DNA from: Adenanthera pavonina
Lineage: Eukaryota > Streptophyta > Magnoliopsida > Fabales > Fabaceae
Reading direction: 5' to 3'
DNA length: 64,000 nt
Assembly (NCBI GenBank): GCA_026686845.1
Contig: JAIVEN010000004.1
Coordinates: 16,586,827 to 16,650,826, forward strand
Part shown: piece by piece, positions 23,804 to 35,307 of the stretch
Layout of the letters: each line of letters begins with the position of its first letter
Position numbering within the stretch: the first letter of the stretch is position 1
Translations under genes and position numbers: made by a program
Notes under the pieces: generated by a model
Told to the model about the DNA's origin: nothing
Seen by the model: the letters and a program-made list of their open reading frames with translations, nothing else
The model's database searches: none

Positions 23804-25063
23804 ATTATGAGGTTGCATTAAACGTCTAAAAAGAATGAGAAAGATTATGGAGTCTTACAGTACTGATAGTTCTCTGAAAGATGATGTCCTAGTATGTTTT
23901 AAAAAGAAAAGACATGAAACCTCATTAATCAGCAGCTAGTCCAAATGTTTACCTAAGGCTTTTCTTAAATGCTCAGCCACTGACCAGAAAGAAGGTATGA
24001 AATGTAACAGTGGGTGATGATGAGCAGAAAGGCAAGTACCCTGCTTATGTAATGAAGTAATGTCAGTGGCACAATGTTTCCAATAATGAATGAAAGAGGC
24101 CAGTAAGGAATAAATGATAGTAATGAAGAAAAGTAATAAGAAAAGAGTTAATGGGGGAAAATTAATTTATAATTTAAAAGAATGTAAGTTACAAAAGAAG
24201 AATGAGTAATAATCCAGGTGAAGGAAATTGGTCTGAGCCTAATCAGAGTCCTATAAAGGAAAATGTAGGACCTAAGATGAATGTATGATGATAGCTATAT
24301 GATGATCGTTAAATGGAAGAAATACTTGAGTTGAAAAAGTGACTCAATGATAGTGGTCCCCTCAGGTATAGCCCTACTAGAGCAAGTAAATGCACAACAA
24401 GGTAAAGTATAAGCTGTGCTAAGTAAGTTGGGCTAGAAGAATTATTTGAAGGAAAAAAAAAAAAGTAGCTTCGCCCAACTAAATCAAGGACTCCAAATCC
24501 AAAGGAATAATAGAACTACTTTAAGAAATGCCAGGATAGATCTGGAAGACAAGTTTAATTTCTAGATCTCCTGAGTACGATGATAAAAGCAAAAGAATGT
24601 TTCGAAGGGCATCATGCTCATTGGCTCCTTGGAAGTGAATGAATTGAGCTAGTAGTTGATGCTATATAAAATCATGGGTTATGAAAGTTGAGAGGATGAA
24701 ACCAATAATAGTAAGTTTGATGCCAGTATGGAAACCTCATAAGTTCAGTATGATAATAAGGATGAAAAGTATATGTAGAAGTAATACACAGCCATGGTTT
24801 TGGACCAAGTAGGTATACAGTAAGGTATTAAAGTAGTGAAGTAGAAAGACCAAGGGTCAAAGGATAAAGATGAAAGAAGTAGTCAATGAAACTTGTTAAG
24901 TGCAATTATTAAATGCAAGACAACAATGATTGAGATATGAAGAGATGTTCAACAAAGACAGATAACACAAGCATGGACTTGTCAAACAACCCTAGTGACA
25001 ATAAAGAAAAGTACATCAACTGAGATTCCCTATAAATGATCCTTATGGCCTGGATCAGTAGCA

Positions 25064-26063
25064 ATGGATTGTGAAGAACAATTTCAAGAGAGAATTATTA
25101 CTCAGGAACAATAGGCAGAAGCTAGAGCCTATAATGCTCCGTCTATATTGCAAGAGTCTCAAGTAAATTGGTAAGCTCCTATGGAATAAGCTATCAGGCA
25201 ATTAGTTGAATTTATCAACCATCGACATATGGTTATGTAAATTAGAATGTATCAACTATCATCCTTGATGGTGAATTTGATATGCAAAATATTGAGGGAT
25301 GGACTATGAGCCTGAAAAGATTTCTAAGACAATGGGCAGCATGTTGGAAATGAAAGACTTTGATGGTAATATATAAGCTGAAGAATAAGGTTGATTAAAG
25401 GAAGTGAAATTTATAAGAATCTACTCCAATAAGAATGAGCTGGTCAATGAGAGTATAATAAGGCATAATCAATGGGCTCGAAATTCGACGTACCTCTAGT
25501 AGTATGATGATGAATGAGAAAAGGTAGAAAAGCTAGAAAAGAAGCTTGAAGTAAGTGGCTAAAGAGAATATGCCTTTAATTCATCAATCCAAGTAAGCAG
25601 GATCATTGGAAATAGTCTGAATCATGTGAATGTTTTACCAGTATTTCCAACTACCATTAGTAAGTATGAATAAGGATAAGAAGTCTTGGAATAACATGTG
25701 ATTTATGAAACAAGGAAAAAGAACAGATGAGGTAGACCAAGTGAGCCAACTCTATTTAAATATAGAAAGGCTCATGGCAGAAGGCCATGTTTAGTAAGAT
25801 AAAATGGTGTTTCAAGTATGAAAAGCTGAGATGTTAAACTTGTGACAGTATTATGGAAATGGCCAAGACCAGACCAAAAGCACAAGGAAGAGTCTCTATA
25901 CTATCCCAATAGGAGGCCGTAAGTCACCTGATTTTACCAAAAGTATGATGCAGGTGCAAGTTACTCTTTATCACTGTGCTAAAAGGTTGGGTTTAGAGGT
26001 TATTATAATATGATTTATATGTGAATGTTTTCACTATATACATGACCATAATCTCTATTTCCA
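25064..26063 (+). pseudogene. degenerate gypsy gag and protease (array copy 2)
   Basis: Duplicate of 17461-18460 with the same frameshift, stops, zinc-knuckle remnant (25808-25843) and D-A-G-A-S protease remnant (25944-26003). I saw no base difference in this stretch by eye. Confidence 0.7.
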
Positions 26064-28077
26064 GTTTGAATAAATATTGAAGTACAACGGTAAGCACGAA
26101 TTGACTTTTTGTACATGATTTCCTCTTAGATTGTGAAAAGAAGATATTGATTATGCCTACCCTGAAAATGTTCCATGTGCTTAGATTAAGTCATATGTTA
26201 TACCCATTGTTCAAGATGGGAAGAGCTTGTGGAAAGATGTTGAGTATAGACATGAAAGTTGGGGTATGATTTAAAAGGGAAAGTTTGATAAAGATTCAAG
26301 GCCTCTATAATGGAAAGTTAGTAATATGTTGATGATGCTTAAGACATGAGGTATGAATCTAAAAGTACAATGTATGAATAATGCTCAAGGCATAAAGTGT
26401 GAGCCCAAGGTAATTGGTTTGTGACAAGCAGTTAGGGAACTACGAAACCTCAAGATAGTTAATTGTTGGGCTTAGTATGAAATCTAGCTATAAAGAAAGT
26501 ACTTAGCTAAAAGATCTCACAATAAAAGAAATCTTCTATCAGCTACCAAGGTGAAGTAAAAGGGAGGTAGCTCTTGGGTAGAAGCCCAATTGAGCAAGCT
26601 CTTGGGAAGAAACCCAATTGAGCCAAGAAAGATGAAATCCTCCATATGATGAAAGTCACCGAGGTGAGGTAGAGGAGAGATAGCTCCTGGGGTGATGCCC
26701 AAATGAGCAAGAATGGTGAGAGGCTAAGAGTTAGATTTAAACTGAGCTAGCAAAGGACTATTGAAGGGTTAAGAAGTTTCTCTAAAATTGCCACATCACT
26801 GATTAACCTTAGCTAAGAAGTTAAAGAGGTTATAAATACAAACAGGATGTTAAAGAGCAAAAAGCCAGTCACCACTACCATAATGTTAGTCACACTCCGA
26901 CCCATAGAAAGCCAAAAGAATTCAAGGGCTCTAGTAAGAAAAGCAAAGTGCAGGGTTTGGAGGTATGTTTATATGCAAAAGTATAGTGGTGAATTAAAGC
27001 TCTAAACTGATAAAAGTTAGAGTAAAAGGAAGCAATATAAGTATGAATAATAGATGAAAATAATACAAAATTGTCATTATGAGACATTTTATTATATGTT
27101 GAAAGAAGAATTGAATGTTGTAGAAATAAAGCAGTGAGTTATCCAAAAGGTCCCACAGACAAGTTATGGCTTAGAAGAAAGCTTATTGCCGCATTTTCTC
27201 AGTTCGGCAGTGGCATGAGTAAAGCAAAACCCCTTAGCATCCTACAGTTAAGGTTGCTTGAGAGGGAAAAATTTCAGGATGGCTGACCTATTGGAAAGCC
27301 ATAAAGATGTAAGAAGTATGAAAGGTAAGATGTGCAAATATTTTAATGTGCACACTATAAGTCTTACCAAGGCACTTGTTATAATATAAATAGAAGTATG
27401 AACAATATATGGTGGTCAGGTAATGATGATGCTTAAATAACTCCAAATCTTTGGAAGAACATGAAAAACAACTGAGAATTTTTGAAATATTGCAAAAGTA
27501 AAGACTTACTGAACTTAATAAATGGGAGCAAGGCTCCAAAAAGTATGGTTAGGAGGTTACAGAATCTCCCATAAGGATCGCAGTAGATCCTAGCAAAGCA
27601 AGTAATGTATGAGATGGGAGAGACCGAACCCCAGAATGAAATGAAAATTTTTATAAGTTCAGTAAGGAGTTATAAAAATTTCTCTCAGATTGTCTTACCG
27701 CTCAGTCAAAAAGAAAATTTTGCGGAAAAAAAAAAAGTTAAACTTGAGGTATATAAAGTAGAATGGAAGAAAGGTTAAGATGACCTGAAAGCGTCATCTA
27801 GGCAGAGCTAATGAGATGAGCTTATGCCTCAATAGAAAAATTGTTATGTAAAAGTTATTAATGCCCTAAGATAAAGGGAATTGTGAGAGTAAGAATGTAT
27901 ATGTTTTATGTAAAGCTTCCAGTACCCCTGCAATAAGATAGATATATGATGTCCTCGATATTTTCCCAATATAAAAAGTATTCCTTTATTAAGAGATAAT
28001 ATCAAAATTGGGAAATGATAAGAAGGAGAAAGTAATGTGTAAGAATTCAGCAAAATTTCGAGGACGAAATTTTAATT

Positions 28078-28091
28078 AAGGGGGGAAGAAA
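28078..28091 (+). other. polypurine tract, array copy 2
   Basis: AAGGGGGGAAGAAA lies directly before LTR3, identical to copy 1. Confidence 0.9.
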
Positions 28092-31052
28092 TGTAATATC
28101 CCTATTTTTATGGGATGTTATAAAATGAATAAAATATGAGAAACAAGGAGAGATGAAAATGTTATATGCAATCGGGCTTTAGAAGGAATTAATTTCTCAT
28201 TTAATTTTCAGAAGAAGTTATGTTTGGTCCTTAATTGGAAGTAATTTTCCATAAGGTCCTTAGCAGAAATTAACTCCAGAACTTACCCTGGAAAAATATG
28301 CAATATACCACTTGAATGAAAGTCCGCTCCAAGCTGAGCGTAATGGTATAAGTATTGCATGCCCGGGAGGTCTAGGTTGAGAGATAGACCAATTTGAAAG
28401 TTAATGTGAATAGTGAAAAGGAAATAATAAAAAAATTGGTCTTTGGGTGAAATGACAAGAAAGTGCCCGAAAGAATGGATAATTATATTTCTGACCTGGT
28501 TCAGGGGTAAAACAGTCATTTCCCATATTTGAAGAAAAATATGAATATTGAATTTTAAATCCCAAGAAATAAATTTTGATATCATAAAATGCATGAGGAA
28601 TTGGGAAAAACGGATAGACACCGTTAAGCGTGAAGAAGGGCAAAGATGTCATTTTTTCTGGTTGGATGAAAAAATGAGAAATTATATTTTTGCCCCCAAA
28701 GAATTATGAAAAGGACATTCATGTCCTTAAAGTCATAAAATTACGGTGAAGGAGTATGAGAAATGTCTTGGGGAAAATTACACCTAATGACCCGAAAGTT
28801 CTCAAAATTATAAATTAGCCCCGGGTCAAGGGCATTTTCGTAAATATGAAAAATTATGGTCAAAATGAAGCTCTCAATGAGTTAGACCCAATGAAATATA
28901 TTATGGAATTTATTAAGGTCAAAATAACATTTATTGGGTAATTAGGGTTTAATATTAATATTTTACCCGATAAAAGTCAGTTTAGACTGCAGGAAAATGC
29001 AGTATTGATCCAAGGATAATGATTGGACCTTGATAAAATATATTTTGGTTCTAGATAATGATGTTGGACCAAAAATAATTGTTGGATAATCCTGTACCAA
29101 TTTAATGACAATTTTGGCAAAAATACCCAATCGGTACAGGTAAATTTAATCGGTAAAGGGTATTTTGGTCCATATGAATTATTGGAGCAATTTTGGCCAA
29201 AAAGGGGAGTGAATCACGTCTGATTGCTGAATGGGACACCAAGGAAATTAAGTGAAAAGCTTTTTAAAAGAAAAGTAAATGAAAATAGAAATAAAAGTAA
29301 ATTAAGTTATTATATTATATAATTATCATCTTAAACCATCATTTCATCTTCCTCACGAAAACAAAACGTTGCTTCAGTGGAGAAGAGAGCCAGGAACGCG
29401 TGAGAGAGAGAGAGAGCAAAGGGGAAAAGAGAATACTACAAGATTTGTCCCAAAACTTCAAGGTAATATCTTATGGCCATAATCTTATGTATTCTTTAGT
29501 TTGGGAGAGTTTTATGGCTTATTCTCTCTTATTTTTGCACTGAAAGTTTCAGCCTAGAGAGAGAGTAGAGAGAGAAAATGAAGGTATGGGAAAATTAAGC
29601 CATGAAAAGGGTTGTGTAGGCCATAAGATGCAAGAATATAACATTAGATTACAAATTAATCGGTTAGTTATTTTTCTATAATTTCTGATAATTTTCTGCC
29701 CAATTAGGGTTTATTATAGGAAGGGAATTTCAAGTTTTTGACCTCAAAAATGGATTCCTTGGGTCCAAAATAGGTTAGAATAAGTATGTTGTACAAGGAA
29801 TGCATGATGGATAACAAAGTGCAAATTTTAGTTCAAGTGAGCACTTTGTGAATGAAATTGGATAATTAGTGGTTAATGGCATTATTTTATGATGCTATAG
29901 GATACAAAGGAGTGTTAGAAGATCAAGGAAAGGTTTGCAAAGTTTGGAGATTAGTGGAAAGCTCAAAGGTAGTTAACTCACCTATCTATGCTTATGTATT
30001 GTCATTGATGTTGCTTGGTTTAAATGATGTGTTTAATATTTGGAATGTTATCTTGTGATGATTTGGCATTGTTGGTTGGATTGTTTGAAGGGTAATGTGA
30101 CCCTGGATATGTCCAAATACAAGGGGAAGTGCTACCCAAATTTTTATAAAATGGTTATGCCAAAATGATTTGATTGCATGCTTAATGTGTTTTGAGATGA
30201 ATACTTGCAATATATATGATGATATGTGTGCATGATGGTAGTTACTACTGAGATTCTTTGAATCTCACCCCTCTCCAAATTTCTAACCAATTTTAGGTTC
30301 AAGTTATGGCAAGATTACCCAAGAAAGGAAAGGCAAGGAGAAGCAAAGTAATGTTTAGGATAATGATACTTAGGTTGATACTATTATATGAGAGGTTATG
30401 TAAAACCTTATGGGAGATAATTATGCTATGCTTCCATGTTAATATGTTCCTCTAAGTTCTTATGGAGTATCATGTAAGATAAAGGCAAGTTATGGCTATT
30501 TATGTATATATGAGTGTGTATTTTGGAAAGTTGGGAGAATGCAAGAGACTTTTCTGAACATAGTTGGGAATTCGAAGTACTGTACATACCTCAATATGTT
30601 CAATATATGAATGTTTTACATGTATGAAAACTATACATGTGTAGCTTTCCATAGACACAAAGATCCCTCAATTTGGAGTTGTGTATGATTTATTGTGATT
30701 TTTCAAAGTTATGGTCAGAATTAGGAATTTTTAAAAAATGACCATTGCTACAGTACATATAATACGAACTCACTGTATAATTTGGCCAAGTAACTTCCCT
30801 GTTCAACATTTTTCCCATGTATAGTATCTTTTAAGCTATATTTAGAGACTTGAACCACATCAATATGATTTTTCTTGATTTAGTTATGAATTTTCAAAGT
30901 TTACTGGGTAAAAAGAAGTTAACCAAGGGAATGGTACCCGAATGAAATAAATTGGTTTAAGTTGTTTTATATAATCAAGTCTCTAATCAAGTAATAGTGG
31001 ACTTAAATATAGTTTAATACATGGAAAATGAGTGTAAGTATGAGGTGTTACA
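28092..31052 (+). mobile_element. LTR3 of the array (3' outer LTR)
   Basis: 2,961 bp with private bases at 28669, 29017, 30038, 30134, 30765 and 31025. It ends GGTGTTACA, followed directly by the right CCCAT duplication (31053-31057) and the resumed copia gag. Confidence 0.95.
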
Positions 31053-34000
31053 CCCATAACCTGCTATGAATGTAAAAAGTAGGGGCACATCAAATAGGAA
31101 TATCCACAATTCCTAGAAAAGCAAGAAAAAGAAAAGAAAGCTACTAATAAGAGGAAAAAGACAAAGGCATATATCTCCTCAATCTGGGGCAACAGTTCAG
31201 ATGAAGATAAGGTAGAGATTGCCAAAATATGCTTGCTAACATGAGCTGAAGAAGGTTCCTAAAATCAATTTGATAATGACAATAAAGATGAGATAAATGA
31301 TTCTAAACCTTCTTACTCTAAATTACTTGATGCATTTTATGATCTGCATGATGAGTTCATCAAGATTGTAAAATAACTTAAACTTGCTAAAAGGAAAAAT
31401 GACAAACTAGAATCAGAATCTAAAGTGCCTTACATTGCATCCCAGCATAAAATTGAATCTGCCTGCTACATATCATAAATTGTGCTTAAAAAGAATAATG
31501 AATATCTTCTCAAGAGTCTATCTAAACTCACAAAAGGCAAAGACATGTTGTATACATTGCTAGGTAATCAAAGGATTGTACAAGGTAAAGCTAGTCTTGG
31601 TTATAACCTTATGTAGTCAAAAGAAAAGAGTAAGAAGAAAAGCCAAAATCTGTATATGAGACATTTTGTGCTTAAAGATGGATATGAAAAGAAATATGAA
31701 TCCTTGAAAACTATTGAAACTCATATCTAATCTAAACATGTGAAACACAAATATTATTTGTATTGCTTTCTTCCTGTATCTCAATCGAGCAGTCCCTTTA
31801 TCACCTTAAGGAAAAATGGACTTTGCAGGAAGGTAGAAAAGGTTTCCAAAGATACATTTATTCCTAAGAAGAATGCTACAAATAGAAAAGAACCCAAACT
31901 GATTTGGGTACCTAAGAAGAAAGACTAAATTCTATTTTGTAGGCATGTCTTAGAGTTAGCAAGAGCAACAAATGGTACATGGACATTGCATACTCAAGAC
32001 ATATGACTGGAAATAAGGAAAATTTCATCACCCTCATAGACAAGAAAGGAGGAAAAGTGACCTTTGGAGGTGACTAATATGGCATGGTGGTTAGCATTGA
32101 TATTATGGGAAAAAATCTAGAAGCATCCATATAAGAGATGCTGTTTGTAATTGGTCTCAACCACAATTTGCTGAGTGTAAGTTAGACCTGTGAAAAAGAA
32201 AATCGGGTATTGTTTGACTCAAAGTACTCCTTGGTTATCAGAAAAGCAATCACAAGATTCTTCTCAAACCTCAAGGGGATGGTAATTACTATAGTATTGA
32301 TTTAGATGAACTCCCTAATCTAGATTCCATATGCTAAATCAATAAAGACAATGAGAGTTAGTTGTGGCATAGGAGACCAGCATATGTTAACATAAACTAA
32401 CTAATTAAGCTAATTAAAAATGAGTTAGTTACCGATCCACCTAATGTCTCTTTTTAAAAGGACAAAGAATATGATGCTTGTCTGAAAAGGAAATAAATTA
32501 AGTTCTCTTTCAAATCTAAAAATGTTATCTTCACATCTAGACAATTCAAATTGTTACATATGGATTTGACAAGTCCATCCAGAGTAAAAAGTATTAGTGG
32601 AAATTTATGTGTTAGTAATTGTGAATGACTATTTTAGATTTACTTGGACTTTATTTCTTTCCTCTAAAGATGAGATATTTGATGCATTTGTAACCTTAGC
32701 TAAGAAAGTGCAAATGAGAAGGGTATTTCAATTGTGTATATCAAGTTTGATCATGGAGGAGAATTAAAAAACTCAAGCTTCTTGAAGTACTGTGAAGAGC
32801 ATGGAATTGATGATAATTTCTCAAGAACTACCTAGAGCTTAGAAATATCAAAGGAGTCATCATGTTGATCAAGTGACTAGGGAAGTTCAAGAGAATGTTA
32901 AAACAAGAAGGTAACTTAGGTAACAGATAAATCAATATGCATTCATTTCTCAAATTGAACCTAGTTGTATTGAAGAAGCATTAAGTGATGAGTACTTGAT
33001 AGTAGTTATGCAAGAAGAACTAAATCAGTTTGAGAGGAATCAAGTGTGGGACTTAGTGACTAGGCCCAATGATCATCTGATTATTAGAACTAAATGAGTG
33101 TATAGAAACAAACTTGATAAATTTGGAATAATAATCAGAAACAAAGCTAGGCTAGTAGCTAAAAGATAAAATCATGAAGAAGGTATGGATTATGAGAAAA
33201 CTTTTGTTCTAGTTGCAAGATTGGAAGCAATAAAAATTCTCTTAGCCTATGCATGCATAAAAGACATTAAGCTATATCAAATGGATGTAAAAAGTTCATT
33301 TTTGAATGGTTATATCATGAAAGAAGTATATTTTGATCAACCTCTAGGTTTTTAGGACTTAATTAAACCCAATCATGTATAAAAACTAACTAAAGCTCTT
33401 TATAGATTAAAACAAGCACCTAAGGCATGGTATGAAAGATTAAGTAAATTCCTAATTGAAAAGGGTTCAATAAAGGCAAAGTTGATACAACTCTTTTTAC
33501 TAAAAAGAAATACAAAGATTTACTTATTGTTCAAATTTATGTTGATGATATTATATTTGGTGCTACTAATGAATCTTTATGCAAGGATTTTTCTAAGTTA
33601 ATGTAGAGTGAATTCGAGATGTCAATAATAGGTGAACTCAACTTTTTCCTTGGATTACAAATCAAACAATGTGATGATGTGATCTTCCTGAGCTAATCAA
33701 AAAACCTAAAAGAGTTGCTGAACAAATTTGGGATAGAGAATGGTAAATTACTGGGAAATCTAATGGCCACTACTACAAATCTTGATAAGTATGAAGAAGA
33801 AAAACCATTTGACATAACTCAATACAGAAGAATAATTAGTTCCCTACTATACCTAATGGCTAGTAGACCTAACATCATGTTTAGTGTCTGCATGTATGCA
33901 AGGTTCCAATCATGTCCCAAGGGATTCCATGCACTAGCTGTGAAAAGAATATTTAGATATCTACATGGAACATCACAAATGGGACTTTAGTATCCAAAGG

Positions 34001-34498
34001 GCAATGGAGAAGAGCTTATTGGATATACTGATGCTGATTTTTCTAGATCTAAGACGGACAGAAAAAGCACAAGCAGTGCATGCCAATTTCTTGGAGGATC
34101 CTTATTATCTTGGTTCAGCAATAAACAAAAGAATGTGGCTTTCTCCATAGCTAAAGCTGAATACGTAGTTGCTGGAAGCTGATGTGCTCAAATACTTTGG
34201 ATGAAGCAGCAACTGGAAGATCTTGAAATTGAGATGAAATAAATACCTATCAAATGTGATAATCTTAGTACCATCAATATTACAAAGAATCCAGTGATGC
34301 ATTCAAGGATGACATGTTGAGGTCAAACATCATTTCGTAAGAGATCATATTCTGAAAAGAGACATTATATTGGAATTTGTCCTTATAGAAGATCAGCTTG
34401 CAAACATCTTGACCAAACCACTTTCAAAGGATAGATATAGAAAAATCAAAAGAAAATTGGGAATGGTTAATCCCAATGAGTTGCAAGCAAAATTCTAG
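31053..34498 (+). pseudogene. copia gag-pol, remainder (zinc knuckle, protease, integrase, RT, RNase H), broken
   Basis: This continues 12014-12886. A zinc knuckle at 31062-31100 (C-Y-E-C-K-K-stop-G-H-I; last Cys is Tyr) is followed by a lysine-rich linker. Protease remnant at 31973-32011: W-Y-M-D-I-A, so the catalytic D-S-G is lost. Integrase zinc-binding start at about 32362; the core is cut short near 32900. RT from about 32960 with S-F-L-N-G-Y, L-K-Q-A-P-K-A-W-Y and Y-V-D-D at 33538-33549. An uninterrupted 91-codon stretch (33715-33990) is the RT C-terminal part. RNase H at about 34020-34330 with G-Y-T-D-A-D-F. The normal C-terminal end is at 34498. The wording of RT and RNase H is SIRE/Maximus-like. 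No env-like frame follows. Many stops, frameshifts and an integrase deletion make it inactive. Confidence 0.9.
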
Positions 34499-35307
34499 CT
34501 CAATCTCTTTATTTCCTAAATTAAAATGTTAAATCATTTACTAACTTAAGCATCAGAGGATGTATAAAGTGTTTTGTAGATACTCCTCATGAGATTATGT
34601 GATAAGAAAACAAAATAATGGAGTATCTCAGACTTGGTCAAGCAACATGTACTAAAGAAATGTGAAAATTCAAATGTTTAGTGTCTATCTGTAAGTTCTA
34701 TCCTGTAAAATTTGCATTTTGAATGAAAAAAAGATGAATTTTCATGTTATATCTGGCTTATTGAATGACCTTGCATGGTTAGAATTCGAACTTTTCCTAT
34801 TTAACAGTCAAATTTCAGTGGCTAATGTGCTAAGCGTGTGTTTCAGCATGCTTGAAATTCGTCTGTCGACCCCTTGAAATTCAAATTTTAACAGTTGATA
34901 TATGTATGTGCTATACTAGTGCATGTATACCATTTGAAGTTTGGTGATTCAATATTCACATTTCAAACACTTCGTCACAAAGTTATGAAATTCAAAATTT
35001 GTATCCCAACATTCATTTGTTGGATATATTGTGTCTTAATGCCTTGTGTTGTCACTTCAAAATTCAAACTTTGAAGACACAAAGTTTGTCTTTTGAAGTC
35101 TCTATTTGTGTGTGAATTTGTGATAGATGAACTTCAAGGTTGAAAATTCGTCTATCAAGATAGTTTCTCTATGCATTATGAGAAATGTAACCACACGAAA
35201 TGCAAATTTTGACCCCTAAAGTTCATCCGTAGAACGGTTACATAAGAAAATTCAAAGGGTCATACTCTGAGTAAATGCAATCCTATTTGTATTTCAATTG
35301 GTGCTTT
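34499..35307 (+). mobile_element. copia 3' untranslated region; 3' LTR missing
   Basis: Non-coding, with repeated words of the type GAAATTC-(n)-CGTCTGT and AATTCAAA that also fill the copia LTR. No sequence resembling the LTR start is present before 35308, where an LTR-A begins. The copia 3' LTR and its right-hand target duplication are therefore absent. Confidence 0.6.

Larger units (their letters stand above)
23451..28091 (+). mobile_element. array internal region, copy 2
   Basis: 4,641 bp, almost identical to 15848-20489. Corresponding parts: primer site 23454-23467, inverted-repeat cluster 23704-23803, broken gag-protease 25064-26063, stem-loop set 26570-26708, single GCAGTA hairpin 27574-27591, polypurine tract 28078-28091. 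It carries the same stop codons as copy 1, so the decay came before the duplication. Confidence 0.95.
12887..31052 (+). mobile_element. three-LTR gypsy array (LTR-int-LTR-int-LTR), 18,166 bp
   Basis: Two full units of 7,603 and 7,602 bp plus a third LTR: LTRs at 12887-15847, 20490-23450 and 28092-31052 (2,961 bp each), internal regions at 15848-20489 and 23451-28091. Each LTR starts TGTAATATCC and ends GTGTTACA. Each internal region starts with a primer site and ends with a polypurine tract. One CCCAT duplication flanks the whole. The lineage is probably Tekay/Del chromovirus-like, judged from long LTRs, gag style and the 'cgaggacgaaatttt...aaggggggaa' 3' end. No RT, RNase H or integrase motif is found, so it is non-autonomous. 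The host site is the gag of a copia element. Confidence 0.95.

Noticed and set aside
12887..28091. Assembly artefact as the explanation for the 7.6 kb repetition
   Set aside because: The copies are not identical: the LTRs have private bases with an ordered pattern, and the internal copies differ at two places. A collapsed or duplicated contig would give exact copies. It remains untested without reads.
12887..31052. Two independent insertions of the same element side by side
   Set aside because: Only one target duplication exists, at the outer ends, and there is a single shared LTR between the internal copies. Independent insertions would leave four LTRs and more duplications.
33965..34150. 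Separate 61-codon gene after the copia RT
   Set aside because: It is the wrong frame of the copia RNase H region; the correct frame there gives the G-Y-T-D-A-D-F pattern.
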